From positions 1 through 64,000 of the forward strand of contig NZ_CP036263.1 in NCBI RefSeq assembly GCF_007741515.1: a stretch of 64,000 bases of DNA, written 5' to 3'. How positions within the stretch are numbered: the stretch's first letter is position 1; every line of letters starts with the position of its first letter. The notes beneath the pieces were generated by a model. That model did no database searches. It was not told the origin of the DNA and saw only the letters and a program-made list of their open reading frames with translations. The stretch comes from Adhaeretor mobilis (GTDB taxonomy: Bacteria; Planctomycetota; Planctomycetia; Pirellulales; Lacipirellulaceae). The position numbers and the translations under genes were made by a program. Of this stretch, positions 21,027 to 30,160 are shown one piece after another.

Positions 21027-24000
21027 TCAATACCTTGTGATTACTTCGTGCATATTCAAAATTGCTCGACAGACTTGTGTCCAGGCGGCTTGTTGTGGTG
21101 CGGGAAGAGTGAGTTTGAGTCTCTTTAACCCGACTCCGTGCAGAGCTTCCGCCTCTTTGGGATTGGCTTGGTAATAATTAAGTTGTTGCTTGTAGAACCG
21201 GTGAAGCGTCTCATGCTCCTCGTCGCTCGGTGGACGGCTCAGTGCGAGGGTGAACGCCTGATCGAGCACTGCTGCAAAGTCGTTTGGCTTGGGAGCCTCG
21301 CGAAGCACGCGCCCGGCCATTGCCCGCGACGCTTCTACAAAGGTGGGATCGTTTAGAAGCGTGAGTGCTTGCTGCGGGCTGTTGGATTGCGTGCGGCCGG
21401 CAGTGCATTCGTCTCGAGCCACGGCGTCGAAGTTCGCGAGCATTGGGTGCAGGAATGTGCGCTGGACGTGCATGTAAACGCCACGGCGATATTGCTCATC
21501 GTTCTTAGCCGGTTGGTAGCTTCGCACGGGAAAATTCAAGTTCACGTAGTACCCTTCCGGCTGGTAGGGCATTACGCTCGGTCCGCCGATGACTTCGGCT
21601 TCCAGGAGGCCGGCTATGCTCAGCGCGTTGTCACGAATGATTTCCGCCGACATGCGACGGGCCGATTGTTGTGCGAGCAGGCGATTATACGGGTCGATTT
21701 CACTCAAGTCCGTGCGGAACGCAGCACGTTGCTGGTAGGTCCGACTAGTAACGATCAACCGTACGATGTGTTTTACGTCCCAAGGAGAGGCAAAATCGAG
21801 CCCGGGCACGTCCTGCCCACGGGCTAGGTTACTCCCTTCGCGAAATTCGCTCGCTAGCCAATCCAGCAGCGACGGATGGCTGGGCCACTCGCCCTGGTTG
21901 CCCAGATCGTCGAGTTTATTGGATAGCCCGGTGCCGAAGAATTGTGCCCAAAGGCGATTCACCATGTGGCGCGGAGCGACTGGGTTTTGGGGGGAAGTGA
22001 TCCACTCTGCCAAGTCGAGTCGCGTGAGGCGCCGCTGGCTAGCGGCCTCGGGTTGCGGCAGAAAATGGGGCACCGCGGGCGTGAGCGGTTCGTGTGATTC
22101 ATCCTGCCAGTTGCCCCGCGGTAGCACGCGACTCACGCGATACTTTTCCTTTGGCAAGGGCTGCGCGATAAGCGTGTGGGCGTAGCCGGCTCGGCATTCG
22201 ATGATTTGTTCGCGATAGTGCTTTGCTACGGCGAATTGCTGGTCCGGCGGAGTGGTTGCGCGGTAGTGCGCAGAGAGTAGTGCCGCGCTTCCTGCCGGCG
22301 GCATAGATTCAGCCGTCAGGGCGCTCAGCACTTGCTTCCGGAGTGCAGGTCGCCCGGGGATCGCGTCTGCAAACGGGGTCACCGACAATCGCACTCGGCC
22401 TACTTCTGAACTAACGATTTTCACCACCAGTTTTTGCGTGTCGGTCAATTCCAACGGCTTGCTTAGATGGTAAACGGCCGTGTGCTTGAGTTTCGCTTCG
22501 TCCTTGGGTAGCTGCCAACGTTCGGGCCCGCTCTTCCAAGGTTTTTTCAGGTCGAGTGTGGCCGACGATGCGCCGTTCTTGTACCCGTGCGGTGCAGAAC
22601 GATCTGCTTGGGCCCAGGCGATGCCCAGCGGAGTCGACTTGTCACCGTCGTGGACGCTTACAGAGAGCATGATATTGAATCGACCATTGTCGCCACGTCC
22701 AACATTGCCATTGTGCTTTTCGTCGGGAATCACCTCCAAACGGATGGCATTGATTGGCATTGGAGAACTTGTCTCGCCGGTAAGCGTGATGACATCCTTC
22801 TGCTGCACAGGGCCTTCTACGAGCACGCTGCCGTCGTCCAAGGATTGCGAACTGGTCTTCTCGCTGGCGGTTGCAGAATCGCTGACCGCTATTGGCAGAT
22901 AGCCGTCGGGGTAGCTTCTGGCAAGTTCAGCCGCGTGGGACAACCATCGCTGGTACGTTTCCGTATCGTCGATCTCTTCCGAGACCTCTGCCGAAATGGC
23001 TATATCCGCTTTGTGCTGCAACCAATCGATTCGCACATTGAGCGATTCGCTCCGCAAACGTAGTTCGGGCGGGAAAGGATAGTCGTTGTTGAAGCCCTTC
23101 AGGTCGGCGTTTGGCGAATAGCCGTAATCGCTGTAGACGCCCCACTGTTGCAGGTCGTCGAAGAACGCGCCCAGTGCGTAGAAGTCCTTGGTGGCAAACG
23201 GATCAAACTTGTGATTGTGGCACTCACAACAACCGAGCGTCGAGCCGAGAAATGCCGTGCCGATCATTCGCACACGATCGGCAGCGTACTTAGCTAGGTA
23301 TTCCTTGGGTTGCGCTCCGCCCTCGCGCGTCATCATGCCCAAACGCACCAGTCCCGTGGCGGCCAGTTGGCCGTCCGTGGGAGCTTCCAGCAAGTCGCCG
23401 GCGAGTTGCTCGCGTGTGAACTGGTCGTAGGGCATGTTTTCGTTGAAGGCGCGAATCACGTAGTCGCGATAGGAGAATACACGTTGGTTTTGATCGCCGT
23501 GAAAGCCAACCGTGTCGGCAAAGCGCACGATATCTAGCCAAGGTGCCGCCATGCGCTCGCCGAAGTGAGGCGAGGCGAGCAGTCGTTCAACCTGCTTCTG
23601 ATAGGCGTCGGGCGATTCGTCTTTGAGGAACTCCCCCAATTCGTCGGGCGTGGGCGGCAGGCCGATCAGGTCGAGACTCAATCGTCGCAGCAGTTCTGAC
23701 TTGGTGGCGACTGGCGAGGGTTCGATGCCTTCCGCTTCGAGACGCGCAAGAATGAAGCGGTCGATGGCGTTGCTGGGGAGATCCTCGTACTTGGCTAGTT
23801 CCGGCAATTCGGGACGCACCAAAGGAGCGTACGCCCAGTGTGTTTCATACTTCGCGCCTTGCTCGATCCATCGTCCGAACAGTGCCTTTTCACGCGGGGT
23901 GAGCTCGTGGCGGAACTCTGCAGGCGGCATACGCATGTCAGGATCTTCGTGCATGATCCGCGCGAAGACGGCTGATTGGCTCGTGTTGCCCGGCTTGATG

Positions 24001-24263
24001 GCTACCTCCTCGTCGGAAGAAGGGAGTATTCCGTAGGCGGCTTCGGCGCTGTCGAGACGCAACTCACTTGGGTTGTCCTCTTCGTCGGGACCGTGACAAG
24101 CGAAGCAAGTGTTCGACATGATCGGCCGAATGTGCGCATTGAACGTCACTTTCTCTGGCAACGTGAACGCAGCATCAGTGGCGGCATCGGCGTTTCCCGC
24201 GAAGAGCACCAGTAGCGTGAACGCGGTGACAAACAGGCAACCACTTTTTCTTTGTAGGAACAT
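21027..24263 (-). CDS. DUF1549/DUF1553 protein with planctomycete cytochrome domain
   Basis: A 1,078-residue exported protein. Order: signal peptide (MFLQRKSGCLFVTAFTLLVL), PSCyt1 with a haem motif CFACH (the C-terminal part of CxxCH within IRPIMSNTCFACHGPDEED), DUF1549 (AIDRFILARLEAEG ... LSLDLIGLPPTPDE, a second CxxCH CCECHNHKFDPF), a central sugar-binding-like insert (about 480-680), and DUF1553 (LAEWITSPQNPVAPRHMVNR, RRMSAEIIRDNAL). The ATG at 24263 gives a proper signal peptide and has a gaagagg ribosome site; the frame is open to 24335. It precedes the DUF1501 gene and probably forms an operon with it. Confidence 0.93.
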   Translation of the reverse strand: MFLQRKSGCLFVTAFTLLVLFAGNADAATDAAFTLPEKVTFNAHIRPIMSNTCFACHGPDEEDNPSELRLDSAEAAYGILPSSDEEVAIKPGNTSQSAVFARIMHEDPDMRMPPAEFRHELTPREKALFGRWIEQGAKYETHWAYAPLVRPELPELAKYEDLPSNAIDRFILARLEAEGIEPSPVATKSELLRRLSLDLIGLPPTPDELGEFLKDESPDAYQKQVERLLASPHFGERMAAPWLDIVRFADTVGFHGDQNQRVFSYRDYVIRAFNENMPYDQFTREQLAGDLLEAPTDGQLAATGLVRLGMMTREGGAQPKEYLAKYAADRVRMIGTAFLGSTLGCCECHNHKFDPFATKDFYALGAFFDDLQQWGVYSDYGYSPNADLKGFNNDYPFPPELRLRSESLNVRIDWLQHKADIAISAEVSEEIDDTETYQRWLSHAAELARSYPDGYLPIAVSDSATASEKTSSQSLDDGSVLVEGPVQQKDVITLTGETSSPMPINAIRLEVIPDEKHNGNVGRGDNGRFNIMLSVSVHDGDKSTPLGIAWAQADRSAPHGYKNGASSATLDLKKPWKSGPERWQLPKDEAKLKHTAVYHLSKPLELTDTQKLVVKIVSSEVGRVRLSVTPFADAIPGRPALRKQVLSALTAESMPPAGSAALLSAHYRATTPPDQQFAVAKHYREQIIECRAGYAHTLIAQPLPKEKYRVSRVLPRGNWQDESHEPLTPAVPHFLPQPEAASQRRLTRLDLAEWITSPQNPVAPRHMVNRLWAQFFGTGLSNKLDDLGNQGEWPSHPSLLDWLASEFREGSNLARGQDVPGLDFASPWDVKHIVRLIVTSRTYQQRAAFRTDLSEIDPYNRLLAQQSARRMSAEIIRDNALSIAGLLEAEVIGGPSVMPYQPEGYYVNLNFPVRSYQPAKNDEQYRRGVYMHVQRTFLHPMLANFDAVARDECTAGRTQSNSPQQALTLLNDPTFVEASRAMAGRVLREAPKPNDFAAVLDQAFTLALSRPPSDEEHETLHRFYKQQLNYYQANPKEAEALHGVGLKRLKLTLPAPQQAAWTQVCRAILNMHEVITRY

Positions 24264-24710
24264 CAAAGCCTCTTCGGGATAATCGATGGAGAAAAGCTTG
24301 ATCGCACGGAGGCTCGCCCTCTTCCCAGCAACCATTATGGCAGACCTACGCGAGCATGTCGTGTCGCACCGCGGGACCGTGTTCCAGTCCGATGCCCTGC
24401 TTTCAGCCCTTGCACGGGTTCTCGGCGGTGCTGCATAGTTGGTGCAATGGCGCGTCTAGCAATGGTCTTATGTCTATCAGGGAGGAATTCTTAGCAATTT
24501 TTTTCTGCAGACCAAGTCTTTGGTCAATTCGCAAGCCTGTATTTCGGACTCCTAGGGCAGCTTATGCGACGAATTTAGTAGGAAATCTTGGTTCCTGCTC
24601 GATCCCTCCTAGCTTCGGAAGCTGTGTCGTTCGAAACTATCTGCTCTGGCAGCGCGGCACTGTTTCGCTCGTAGAATCGTGTTTCTTTAGTAACCAGTTT
24701 GGGCAAAGTC
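24264..24710. other. Divergent intergenic region
   Basis: About 447 bases between the divergent DUF1549 and lactonase genes. It should hold both promoters, but no clear -35/-10 pair or operator was recognised. No protein-like small frame was found. Confidence 0.5.
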
Positions 24711-25799
24711 ATGGAAATCGTTATCCTTCTCATTGGCACCTACGGCACCGGCGATGCCCAGGGCATCTATCTGTGTGAGTTCAACACCGTTACGGGCGAG
24801 TTGAGTGCGCCAGCGCAAGCGGCCGTTATCCCTACACCAGGGTTTTTGGCGATCTCCTCCACCGGGAAGCACGTCTTTGCAGCGGGTCGTGGAGAGCCAG
24901 ACAGTCCCGGCGCTGCGGGGCGTGTGGTTGCGCTGCGCTGGGATGAGGATGCACGCAAGCTGGACTTGCTCAACGATCTACCGACCCAGGGACAAGGTCC
25001 CTGCCATGTGAGTCTGACGCCCGACAATCAATTAGCGCTTGTCGCGAGTTACGGCAGCGGCAGCGTGGAAGCATTCAAAGTCAGCGAGGCGGGCATCCTC
25101 GGGCAGCGGAGTGCGTTCATTCAACATGCAGGGAAAGGTGCCAACCCCGACCGCCAGGAGGGCCCGCACGCGCATTCCTTTACGCCCTCGCCAGACGGCC
25201 GATTCGCTCTGGCGGCTGACTTGGGACTCGATAAGTTATTCGTGTACGCAGTCAATCAAGAGACCGGCGCGCTCACGCCGCACGATCCGCCTTTTGCTGA
25301 AGTTGCTCCCGGCTCTGGCCCCCGGCATATCGCTTGGCTTACCAGTGGTCCCAAGAAGAACACCATTGCCTATTTGATGAATGAAATGAGTGGTACGGTG
25401 ACGGTGTTTTCTTGGGACGAGCAAGCGGGCCGATTGGAAGAAGTGCAAACCGTCTCGTCCATGCCACCGGGTTACGAGGGGCACAAGCAATCGGCTGAAA
25501 TCCGCGTTCATCCCAACGGCAAATTTGTGTACGCCAGCAATCGTGGCGACGACAGTATTGCAGCGTTTGAAATCGACCAGACCAGTGGCAAGCTAGAACA
25601 AATTGAAGTCGTGTCCTGTGGCGTCGAGTGGCCCCGCAACTTCGAGATCGACCCCTCGGGGAACTTCTTACTTACTGCGGGCAAGAATTCCAACGATATC
25701 GCGGTGCTGAAGATCGACCAGGAAAGTGGCGAACTCACGCTCACTGAACATCGAATCGATGTGCCAGCGCCAACTTGCCTACGTTTCATGCCTCAGTAG
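24711..25799 (+). CDS. pgl: Lactonase-family beta-propeller (6-phosphogluconolactonase type)
   Basis: A 362-residue seven-bladed propeller of the YbhE/cycloisomerase-2 family, members of which hydrolyse 6-phosphogluconolactone in the oxidative pentose phosphate pathway. Seen: LIGTYGTGDAQGIYLCEFN, GPCHVSLTPDNQLALVASYG, EGPHAHSFTPSPDGRFALAA, GSGPRHIAW, AEIRVHPNGKFVYASNRGD and WPRNFEIDPSGNFLLTAG, one conserved turn per blade. No signal peptide is evident. The start is uncertain between ATG 24711 and TTG 24699, and neither has a strong ribosome site. The symbol is assigned by family; other lactone substrates are possible. Confidence 0.8.
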   Translation: MEIVILLIGTYGTGDAQGIYLCEFNTVTGELSAPAQAAVIPTPGFLAISSTGKHVFAAGRGEPDSPGAAGRVVALRWDEDARKLDLLNDLPTQGQGPCHVSLTPDNQLALVASYGSGSVEAFKVSEAGILGQRSAFIQHAGKGANPDRQEGPHAHSFTPSPDGRFALAADLGLDKLFVYAVNQETGALTPHDPPFAEVAPGSGPRHIAWLTSGPKKNTIAYLMNEMSGTVTVFSWDEQAGRLEEVQTVSSMPPGYEGHKQSAEIRVHPNGKFVYASNRGDDSIAAFEIDQTSGKLEQIEVVSCGVEWPRNFEIDPSGNFLLTAGKNSNDIAVLKIDQESGELTLTEHRIDVPAPTCLRFMPQ

Positions 25800-25859
25800 T
25801 GCCGCTTGCGCCTTACCCGTTGCACCCTGTGCGAGGCGTAGCTCACGGGCTAGTCGATG

Positions 25860-26265
25860 CTTGTTGCCACCTGTCGTTTGCTTCTACTACGGCAAAGAAA
25901 CGACCGCTACGGTCACGAAGTCCGTGCCCTGCGAAGACAACCAGCACCATCGCATTCACGATCATGTCATCCAATACGATGGCAATAGGGCTGTCCGGAG
26001 TTTCTCAAAGGAGTATCCCATTGGCCACCAGAGGCAGATGCTCTAGCTCGCGGATCGCCCCAGTTGGGTCGTTTCTGGAAGCAAGCAGGACTTACTCGTC
26101 GACATAGTCGACCAATGTACCAACGACACTGGCTTGTGGATCCTGAGCGGAATCACGATACTATGCTGCATCGCGACGTACGAGTCGTGGAAAGCTCACT
26201 TTCGATCGAAGCGACGGGTTAAGCAGCAAGCTGCCCCTGCCGGAAAGCTTATAGCCGTTAGCTAA
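25860..26265 (+). pseudogene. Possible decayed DUF3592-like membrane protein
   Basis: The 480-bp gap after the lactonase is not empty. One frame reads ETTATVTKSVPCEDNQ, then VIQYDGNRAVRSFSKEYPIG, hits a TAG at 26044-26046, and continues in the same frame with WVVSGSKQDLLVDIVDQ and a hydrophobic helix GLWILSGITILCCIATYES ending in a basic tail (stop at 26263). The layout (variable strands, a Y-x-dG motif, a terminal helix) resembles DUF3592 proteins. There is no good start codon. I see this as a remnant with at least one in-frame stop; coincidence cannot be excluded. Confidence 0.35.
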
Positions 26266-26279
26266 CAGCCTTCACTCCT

Positions 26280-26978
26280 ATGTCCCGCGATTCCCAACAA
26301 CTAGAACGGCTTGTCCGAGAGTTCTTGCGGCTTACCAAAGGTCGCGTAGGCACACGCTGGTTAGTCGTGCTGGGCGTACTGGGGGTGGCTTACCTGGTTG
26401 CGGCTCCGATGCTCAACGAGCGTATGGGTTGGAACCTGCCAGTGATCGCTGCCGAGCAAACGGCGACACAATCTGATCGCGGAGAGCAAGGCACTAGCCA
26501 AAGCGATTCGCAGAGCAGCTCGTCTTCGCAAACCCAACGACCATCCACCACCAAGGGCGGGACGGTCGATCCGGCTGAGCTGGATCACATACTCGTCTCC
26601 GACAGCAATCGCGTTTACACATCGCCTGCGGGCATACGTTACACGCGCGGCAGTGCCCATGGACATCGGCTGAAGCATTTGATGGCGCACGCAAGCGATC
26701 AACCGGGGCGAGACGGCTCGCATGGTGTGTTTGATGCGAATGAACCGGCCGCTGTGGTGGAGCTAATCGACCAGGCGTATATGCAGGCGCTCAGCGGCCA
26801 AAGCACGAAAACCACGCACGAAGCCAATGGAACTAAGTACGAAGTGAGCATGGGCCGTCGTATTGGTTACGTGGGCGGCAAGAGCGGCGCCCGTCGTCGG
26901 CCTCCTCATCCGGCGGCACGCAAACTTCGCATGATCCTCGACGGCGATCGTTTCATCACGGCGTTTCCGTTCGACTAA
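26280..26978 (+). CDS. Membrane-anchored protein with possible BECR/EndoU-like domain
   Basis: 232 residues: a short cytoplasmic N-terminus, one transmembrane helix (about 26-46), a Ser/Gln/Thr-rich linker (about 60-92), and a C-terminal globular domain. That domain has GHRLKHLMAHASDQPGR, SHGVFD, MGRRIGYVGGKSG and an end segment LRMILDGDRFITAFPF. The paired His residues and the final ITAFP strand recall the barnase-EndoU-colicin-RelE fold of RNases, some of them toxins. This is a weak resemblance by eye. I believe similar proteins occur in other planctomycetes, which argues against a pure toxin. No immunity gene is obvious. Confidence 0.8.
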   Translation: MSRDSQQLERLVREFLRLTKGRVGTRWLVVLGVLGVAYLVAAPMLNERMGWNLPVIAAEQTATQSDRGEQGTSQSDSQSSSSSQTQRPSTTKGGTVDPAELDHILVSDSNRVYTSPAGIRYTRGSAHGHRLKHLMAHASDQPGRDGSHGVFDANEPAAVVELIDQAYMQALSGQSTKTTHEANGTKYEVSMGRRIGYVGGKSGARRRPPHPAARKLRMILDGDRFITAFPFD

Positions 26979-27008
26979 CAACTTAGTCGTTCGATTAATA
27001 AACTTACT

Positions 27009-27182
27009 AACCACAGAGATCACGGAGGTCCACAGAGTAGGATTTAGGAGGACACACATCAATTGCCTAGTAAGCTTTCGAAACGGGTGATCTGCAAAAT
27101 TTACTAAACGACTTTCAAGCAATCTGTGCAGACGCCGAGTTCTCCACGAAATCCTCCGTGTCCTCTGTGCTCTCTGTGGTTC
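27009..27182. repeat. Inverted-arm repeat, ccacagagatcacggag family
   Basis: Left arm 27009-27029 (aaccacagagatcacggagg) and right arm 27152-27181 (cctccgtgtcctctgtg, then ctctctgtggtt) are reverse complements with small differences. The right arm ends about 20 bases before the next gene, so the hairpin would be in its leader. Similar arms are common in unrelated bacterial genomes. Confidence 0.75.
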
Positions 27183-27202
27183 AAAACGAAGCGGTGTATA
27201 CT

Positions 27203-27526
27203 ATGGCGGAAATGTTTCACGTAGGAACCTGCCCCATTTGCCAAGAGGGCACCCTCGGGTTGCGCAGTTGCGGACAGTGCGAAGCGATTGCCATAGTATG
27301 CGACGAATGTGATGTCGCCTGGAGCACGCCCGACTTGTCGGCCAAGCCCACAGTCTCGCGCGGAGCGGACCTGCCCTGCCCGACTTGTAGCGCACCACTC
27401 TACGCAGCGGGTTCACGCTGGGCCACGAATGAGGAAATCGCCCGCCGCGCCTGGCTGCAAACAGCCATCGACGCAGGCGAGCTAAAGCTTTCCAAGGGTG
27501 AAGCCTACGCGCCAGAAGCTAACTAG
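27203..27526 (+). CDS. Small zinc-ribbon-like protein
   Basis: 107 residues with three Cys pairs: CPICQEGTLGLRSCGQC (two CxxC), CDECD and CPTC. Spacing suggests two zinc-binding ribbons. No known family is recognised and no hydrophobic segment is present, so it is likely cytoplasmic. The start is uncertain: ATG 27203 and ATG 27212 are both in frame; the region upstream is repeat DNA, so the open frame to 27158 is not meaningful. Confidence 0.7.
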   Translation: MAEMFHVGTCPICQEGTLGLRSCGQCEAIAIVCDECDVAWSTPDLSAKPTVSRGADLPCPTCSAPLYAAGSRWATNEEIARRAWLQTAIDAGELKLSKGEAYAPEAN

Positions 27527-27530
27527 CCAC

Positions 27531-27550
27531 GCCGCTTGCGGCTTAGCCGC
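27531..27550. repeat. gccgcttgcggcttagccgc repeat, copy 1
   Basis: A short palindromic element in the gap between convergent genes. A second copy (cgcttgcggcttagcggg) lies at 46795-46812. It may terminate transcription from both sides. Confidence 0.5.
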
Positions 27551-28299
27551 TATTTTCTACAAGGTCGCCGAGCTACCAGAACGCCCAGACCTAAAAACCC
27601 TAGCAACGCGGTGCTAGGTTCGGGAACCGCGGTGAGATAACCCCCGATCGCGACGCCCCCTGGCAGCATACTGCCAGAAGTGTGGATCATGAGGTACATG
27701 TTGCCGGCCAGTAAGTTCTCGATCACTCCTGGTGCGGTAATCGCAAACGTAGAGCCGAGGCCGGGTGCCATCGCCGAGCGATCAACCGCATCGGAATCGT
27801 CCCAGACTCCAGTGACGAGGTTGTCGACAGCAAATACTTCGATGTTATTATCGTCGTCGCCTCCCTCAGGGTTGTTGACCGGATCGTTGTTGCCAGGAAA
27901 TCCATAGATGTTTAGCGCGTGTTGCGTTCCGCCTGTAGCAATTCCGTCCTTGCTTCCGCCGTTGGCTGCGATTCCCGCAGAGAGATCGTGGAGATGGATT
28001 GCTGTGACGTTATCGTTAGAGTCTTGGGTTTGATTGCCGTCGAGATCCAGCCCCGACAAAGTGATCCGGTAACTGGCCGTCGTCGGGAAGAACTCCGTGG
28101 GCCCTGGCACGTTGAGAACGAACTCAGCAGTCGCCGTCGCGGGTGAGAAAGGGGCTTCGACATCGCCGACTTTCACGGTCGTCCAGTCCAATGCCGCTTG
28201 AAGAGTGGTTGTCACTGCGGCAGCGCGATTAGTGCCGGCGGACAAGACAGCAGCGGAGAGCAGGATTGATGGGAGCAGTGCGATTGGGAAGATGCGCAT
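27550..28299 (-). CDS. Secreted CHRD-like PEP-CTERM protein
   Basis: 249 residues: signal peptide (about 1-28, ending NRAAA), a beta-rich domain with YRITLSGLDLDG, TAIHLHDLSAGIAANGG and a late GGYLT, consistent with a CHRD-type domain, then the PEP-CTERM signal VPEPSTALLGFLGLGVLVA followed by RRPCRK. CHRD domains are of unknown function and often occur in extracellular proteins. The domain call is tentative; the sorting signal is clear. It lies on the same strand 70 bp downstream of the next PEP-CTERM gene. Confidence 0.82.
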   Translation of the reverse strand: MRIFPIALLPSILLSAAVLSAGTNRAAAVTTTLQAALDWTTVKVGDVEAPFSPATATAEFVLNVPGPTEFFPTTASYRITLSGLDLDGNQTQDSNDNVTAIHLHDLSAGIAANGGSKDGIATGGTQHALNIYGFPGNNDPVNNPEGGDDDNNIEVFAVDNLVTGVWDDSDAVDRSAMAPGLGSTFAITAPGVIENLLAGNMYLMIHTSGSMLPGGVAIGGYLTAVPEPSTALLGFLGLGVLVARRPCRK

Positions 28300-28369
28300 C
28301 GTTAGTTCCTCGTGTTTAAGTTTGTGAAGGTGAAGGTGAATAAAATTAGGAATAACTCAGTCGGGTATC

Positions 28370-29272
28370 TCATCGGCGGGTACGAACTCTGCTGCCACTG
28401 ACGAGGGTTAGGAGAAACAGAATAGAACAGCCCGGTTCAGGCACAGCAGCTGAAATGACATTTGCTGTGGTTTGGGTGACCGTGCCATGTTGCTGCTGCC
28501 AGTACATTAGATCGAATCCATCCACCAGATCGTCGTCGTTGCCATCGGCCGTCAGGGTTGGCCCAGTGGAACCATACTGCTGTTGCCACTGGAGCAAGTC
28601 CGCGCCATCGACGGACAGATCGTTATTGAAATCGGCAACGCCAAGCGTCACCAATTCCTGCCTTAAGAGGTCAACGGCAGCAATCTGTTCGCTCAATTGC
28701 CACTCGCCAAACGGATCGTATGCCAGCGGTATGAGCAACGACTCCGAGCGCTGGTACCCAACGGCCTGTAAGCGAACGGGCATCGCGTAGATACCTGGCA
28801 CCGCGCCAGCGATAGGCATGGTGTAGTAGCCGTGGGCATCCCAGAAATTTCCCCCCGGATACACGCCCCAGGTCATCCCTACTTGGCGCTGCGAATTGGC
28901 AGAGAGTGTGTACTCAATCACTTCGCTTTCAACGGGAACGTTGAAGCCGTCGAACTCGGGATTTTCCAATGTGAGTACCGCAGTCGTGCTGGTGACATCC
29001 GTGCCATCCCAAAACAAGGGCCGGCCGATTGCTTCGAGTTCCAACTCAGTACCCGCGGCAAGTCCATTTGCGCTAAACTGCACTCCAAAACCGGGAGCTT
29101 CCGCATAGAGTTCTCCATTGAGGAGACGCAACATGCCGAGGCCATTGTTGGAGAATGTGGTCAGTTGGCCAGTTTGGGAATCAACACGGATATCAATAGG
29201 GCTCTCGTGAGCAATGCTGGTTGAAGCAACTGCCAACCAGCAGACGAGCAGTAAGGGTCTATTTCGGTTCAT
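28370..29272 (-). CDS. Secreted PEP-CTERM protein with dockerin-like repeats
   Basis: 300 residues: signal peptide (about 1-21, ending STSIA), an unassigned beta-rich domain, a pair of dockerin-like calcium motifs (DFNNDLSVDGADLLQWQQQY and DGNDDDLVDGFDLMYWQQQH), and a C-terminal VPEPGCSILFLLTLVSG helix with RVRTRR. It sits 28 bp after a pseudopilin gene on the same strand, so both are probably expressed together. The recognisable parts suggest surface display; the central domain is not known to me. Confidence 0.82.
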   Translation of the reverse strand: MNRNRPLLLVCWLAVASTSIAHESPIDIRVDSQTGQLTTFSNNGLGMLRLLNGELYAEAPGFGVQFSANGLAAGTELELEAIGRPLFWDGTDVTSTTAVLTLENPEFDGFNVPVESEVIEYTLSANSQRQVGMTWGVYPGGNFWDAHGYYTMPIAGAVPGIYAMPVRLQAVGYQRSESLLIPLAYDPFGEWQLSEQIAAVDLLRQELVTLGVADFNNDLSVDGADLLQWQQQYGSTGPTLTADGNDDDLVDGFDLMYWQQQHGTVTQTTANVISAAVPEPGCSILFLLTLVSGSRVRTRR

Positions 29273-29300
29273 TTTTTCCTCTTCAACGGCTAGTTAGAAT

Positions 29301-30005
29301 TCAGAACTGCGAACTTCCCACATTGGGAGCAGCAAAGTTGAAACCAAGCTCGGACCATTCTCGCAGCGAGCTTGCGGGTATCACTTCCACGTGCCCATCG
29401 ACATACAAGTAGTGCGCCACGTCACCACCATGTCGATCAGGCTGAATTTCTGCAGACAGGCGTTGCCAAGTGCGTCCTTTCTCAATGTTCCGAGGACTGA
29501 ACCACACCGAACCTGGGTGGGCGTGATCCAACAATTCGGTAGCCGCATCAGCCACAACAGTCGTGTTTCTCAGGTCGGAACCCTCAAACGCAAGCAACGT
29601 TTTCGAGGTTGCCGTGAGTTGGTCGATACGCTCGACCGAATCGGGCCCCGGCAGTGCGAGATACTCGCTCATGAGATAGCTCGTGCTGCGATGCTCTAGC
29701 CAAATGTCGCGATGCGGATCTTCTGGACATATGCGAATGCGATCGACGTTTTCCAAATAGGGTGCTGTTGTGAACACCCAGGAGCTGTCCTCGCCCGCAT
29801 GTGAGGTTCGCGGGAAATGACCGTCGTGTGAATCGACGTACATCAACATAGCAAGGCCGAGTTGGTGAAGGTTGTTCGCACATTGCGCACGCCGGGCGCT
29901 GGCTCGTGCCGCCTGCACCGCAGGCAACAGCAAACCGAGCAACAGACCCACAATGGCAACGACAACCAGCAACTCGACGAGCGTAAACGCTCGACGACTA
30001 GACAT
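29301..30005 (-). CDS. DUF1559-type pseudopilin
   Basis: 234 residues. The N-terminus [20 protein letters not shown] is a class III prepilin signal cleaved by a prepilin peptidase before the Phe, and [20 protein letters not shown] continues as in the DUF1559/H-X9-DG planctomycete pseudopilin family. Near the end [20 protein letters not shown] corresponds to the conserved His...Asp-Gly motif. Proteins of this group likely assemble in a type II secretion-like apparatus. It is the first gene of the pair with the dockerin/PEP-CTERM gene downstream. Confidence 0.9.
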   Translation of the reverse strand: MSSRRAFTLVELLVVVAIVGLLLGLLLPAVQAARASARRAQCANNLHQLGLAMLMYVDSHDGHFPRTSHAGEDSSWVFTTAPYLENVDRIRICPEDPHRDIWLEHRSTSYLMSEYLALPGPDSVERIDQLTATSKTLLAFEGSDLRNTTVVADAATELLDHAHPGSVWFSPRNIEKGRTWQRLSAEIQPDRHGGDVAHYLYVDGHVEVIPASSLREWSELGFNFAAPNVGSSQF

Positions 30006-30160
30006 CTGACTCTCCCAAAATTGTCTGGGAATCGTTTCGCTAGCAGCGCCAGCTGGGAAATGCTGACGGTCCCGAAACGAACGCTACAGAAAGTGAGGCT
30101 CGTCCATTGCCGCGCAACATCAGCACAACAGGAGCAAAGACTCAACGAAAATGGCCACGG

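Noticed and set aside
27009..27182. CRISPR-like array
   Set aside because: Only two inverted arms, not regularly spaced direct repeats, and no cas genes.
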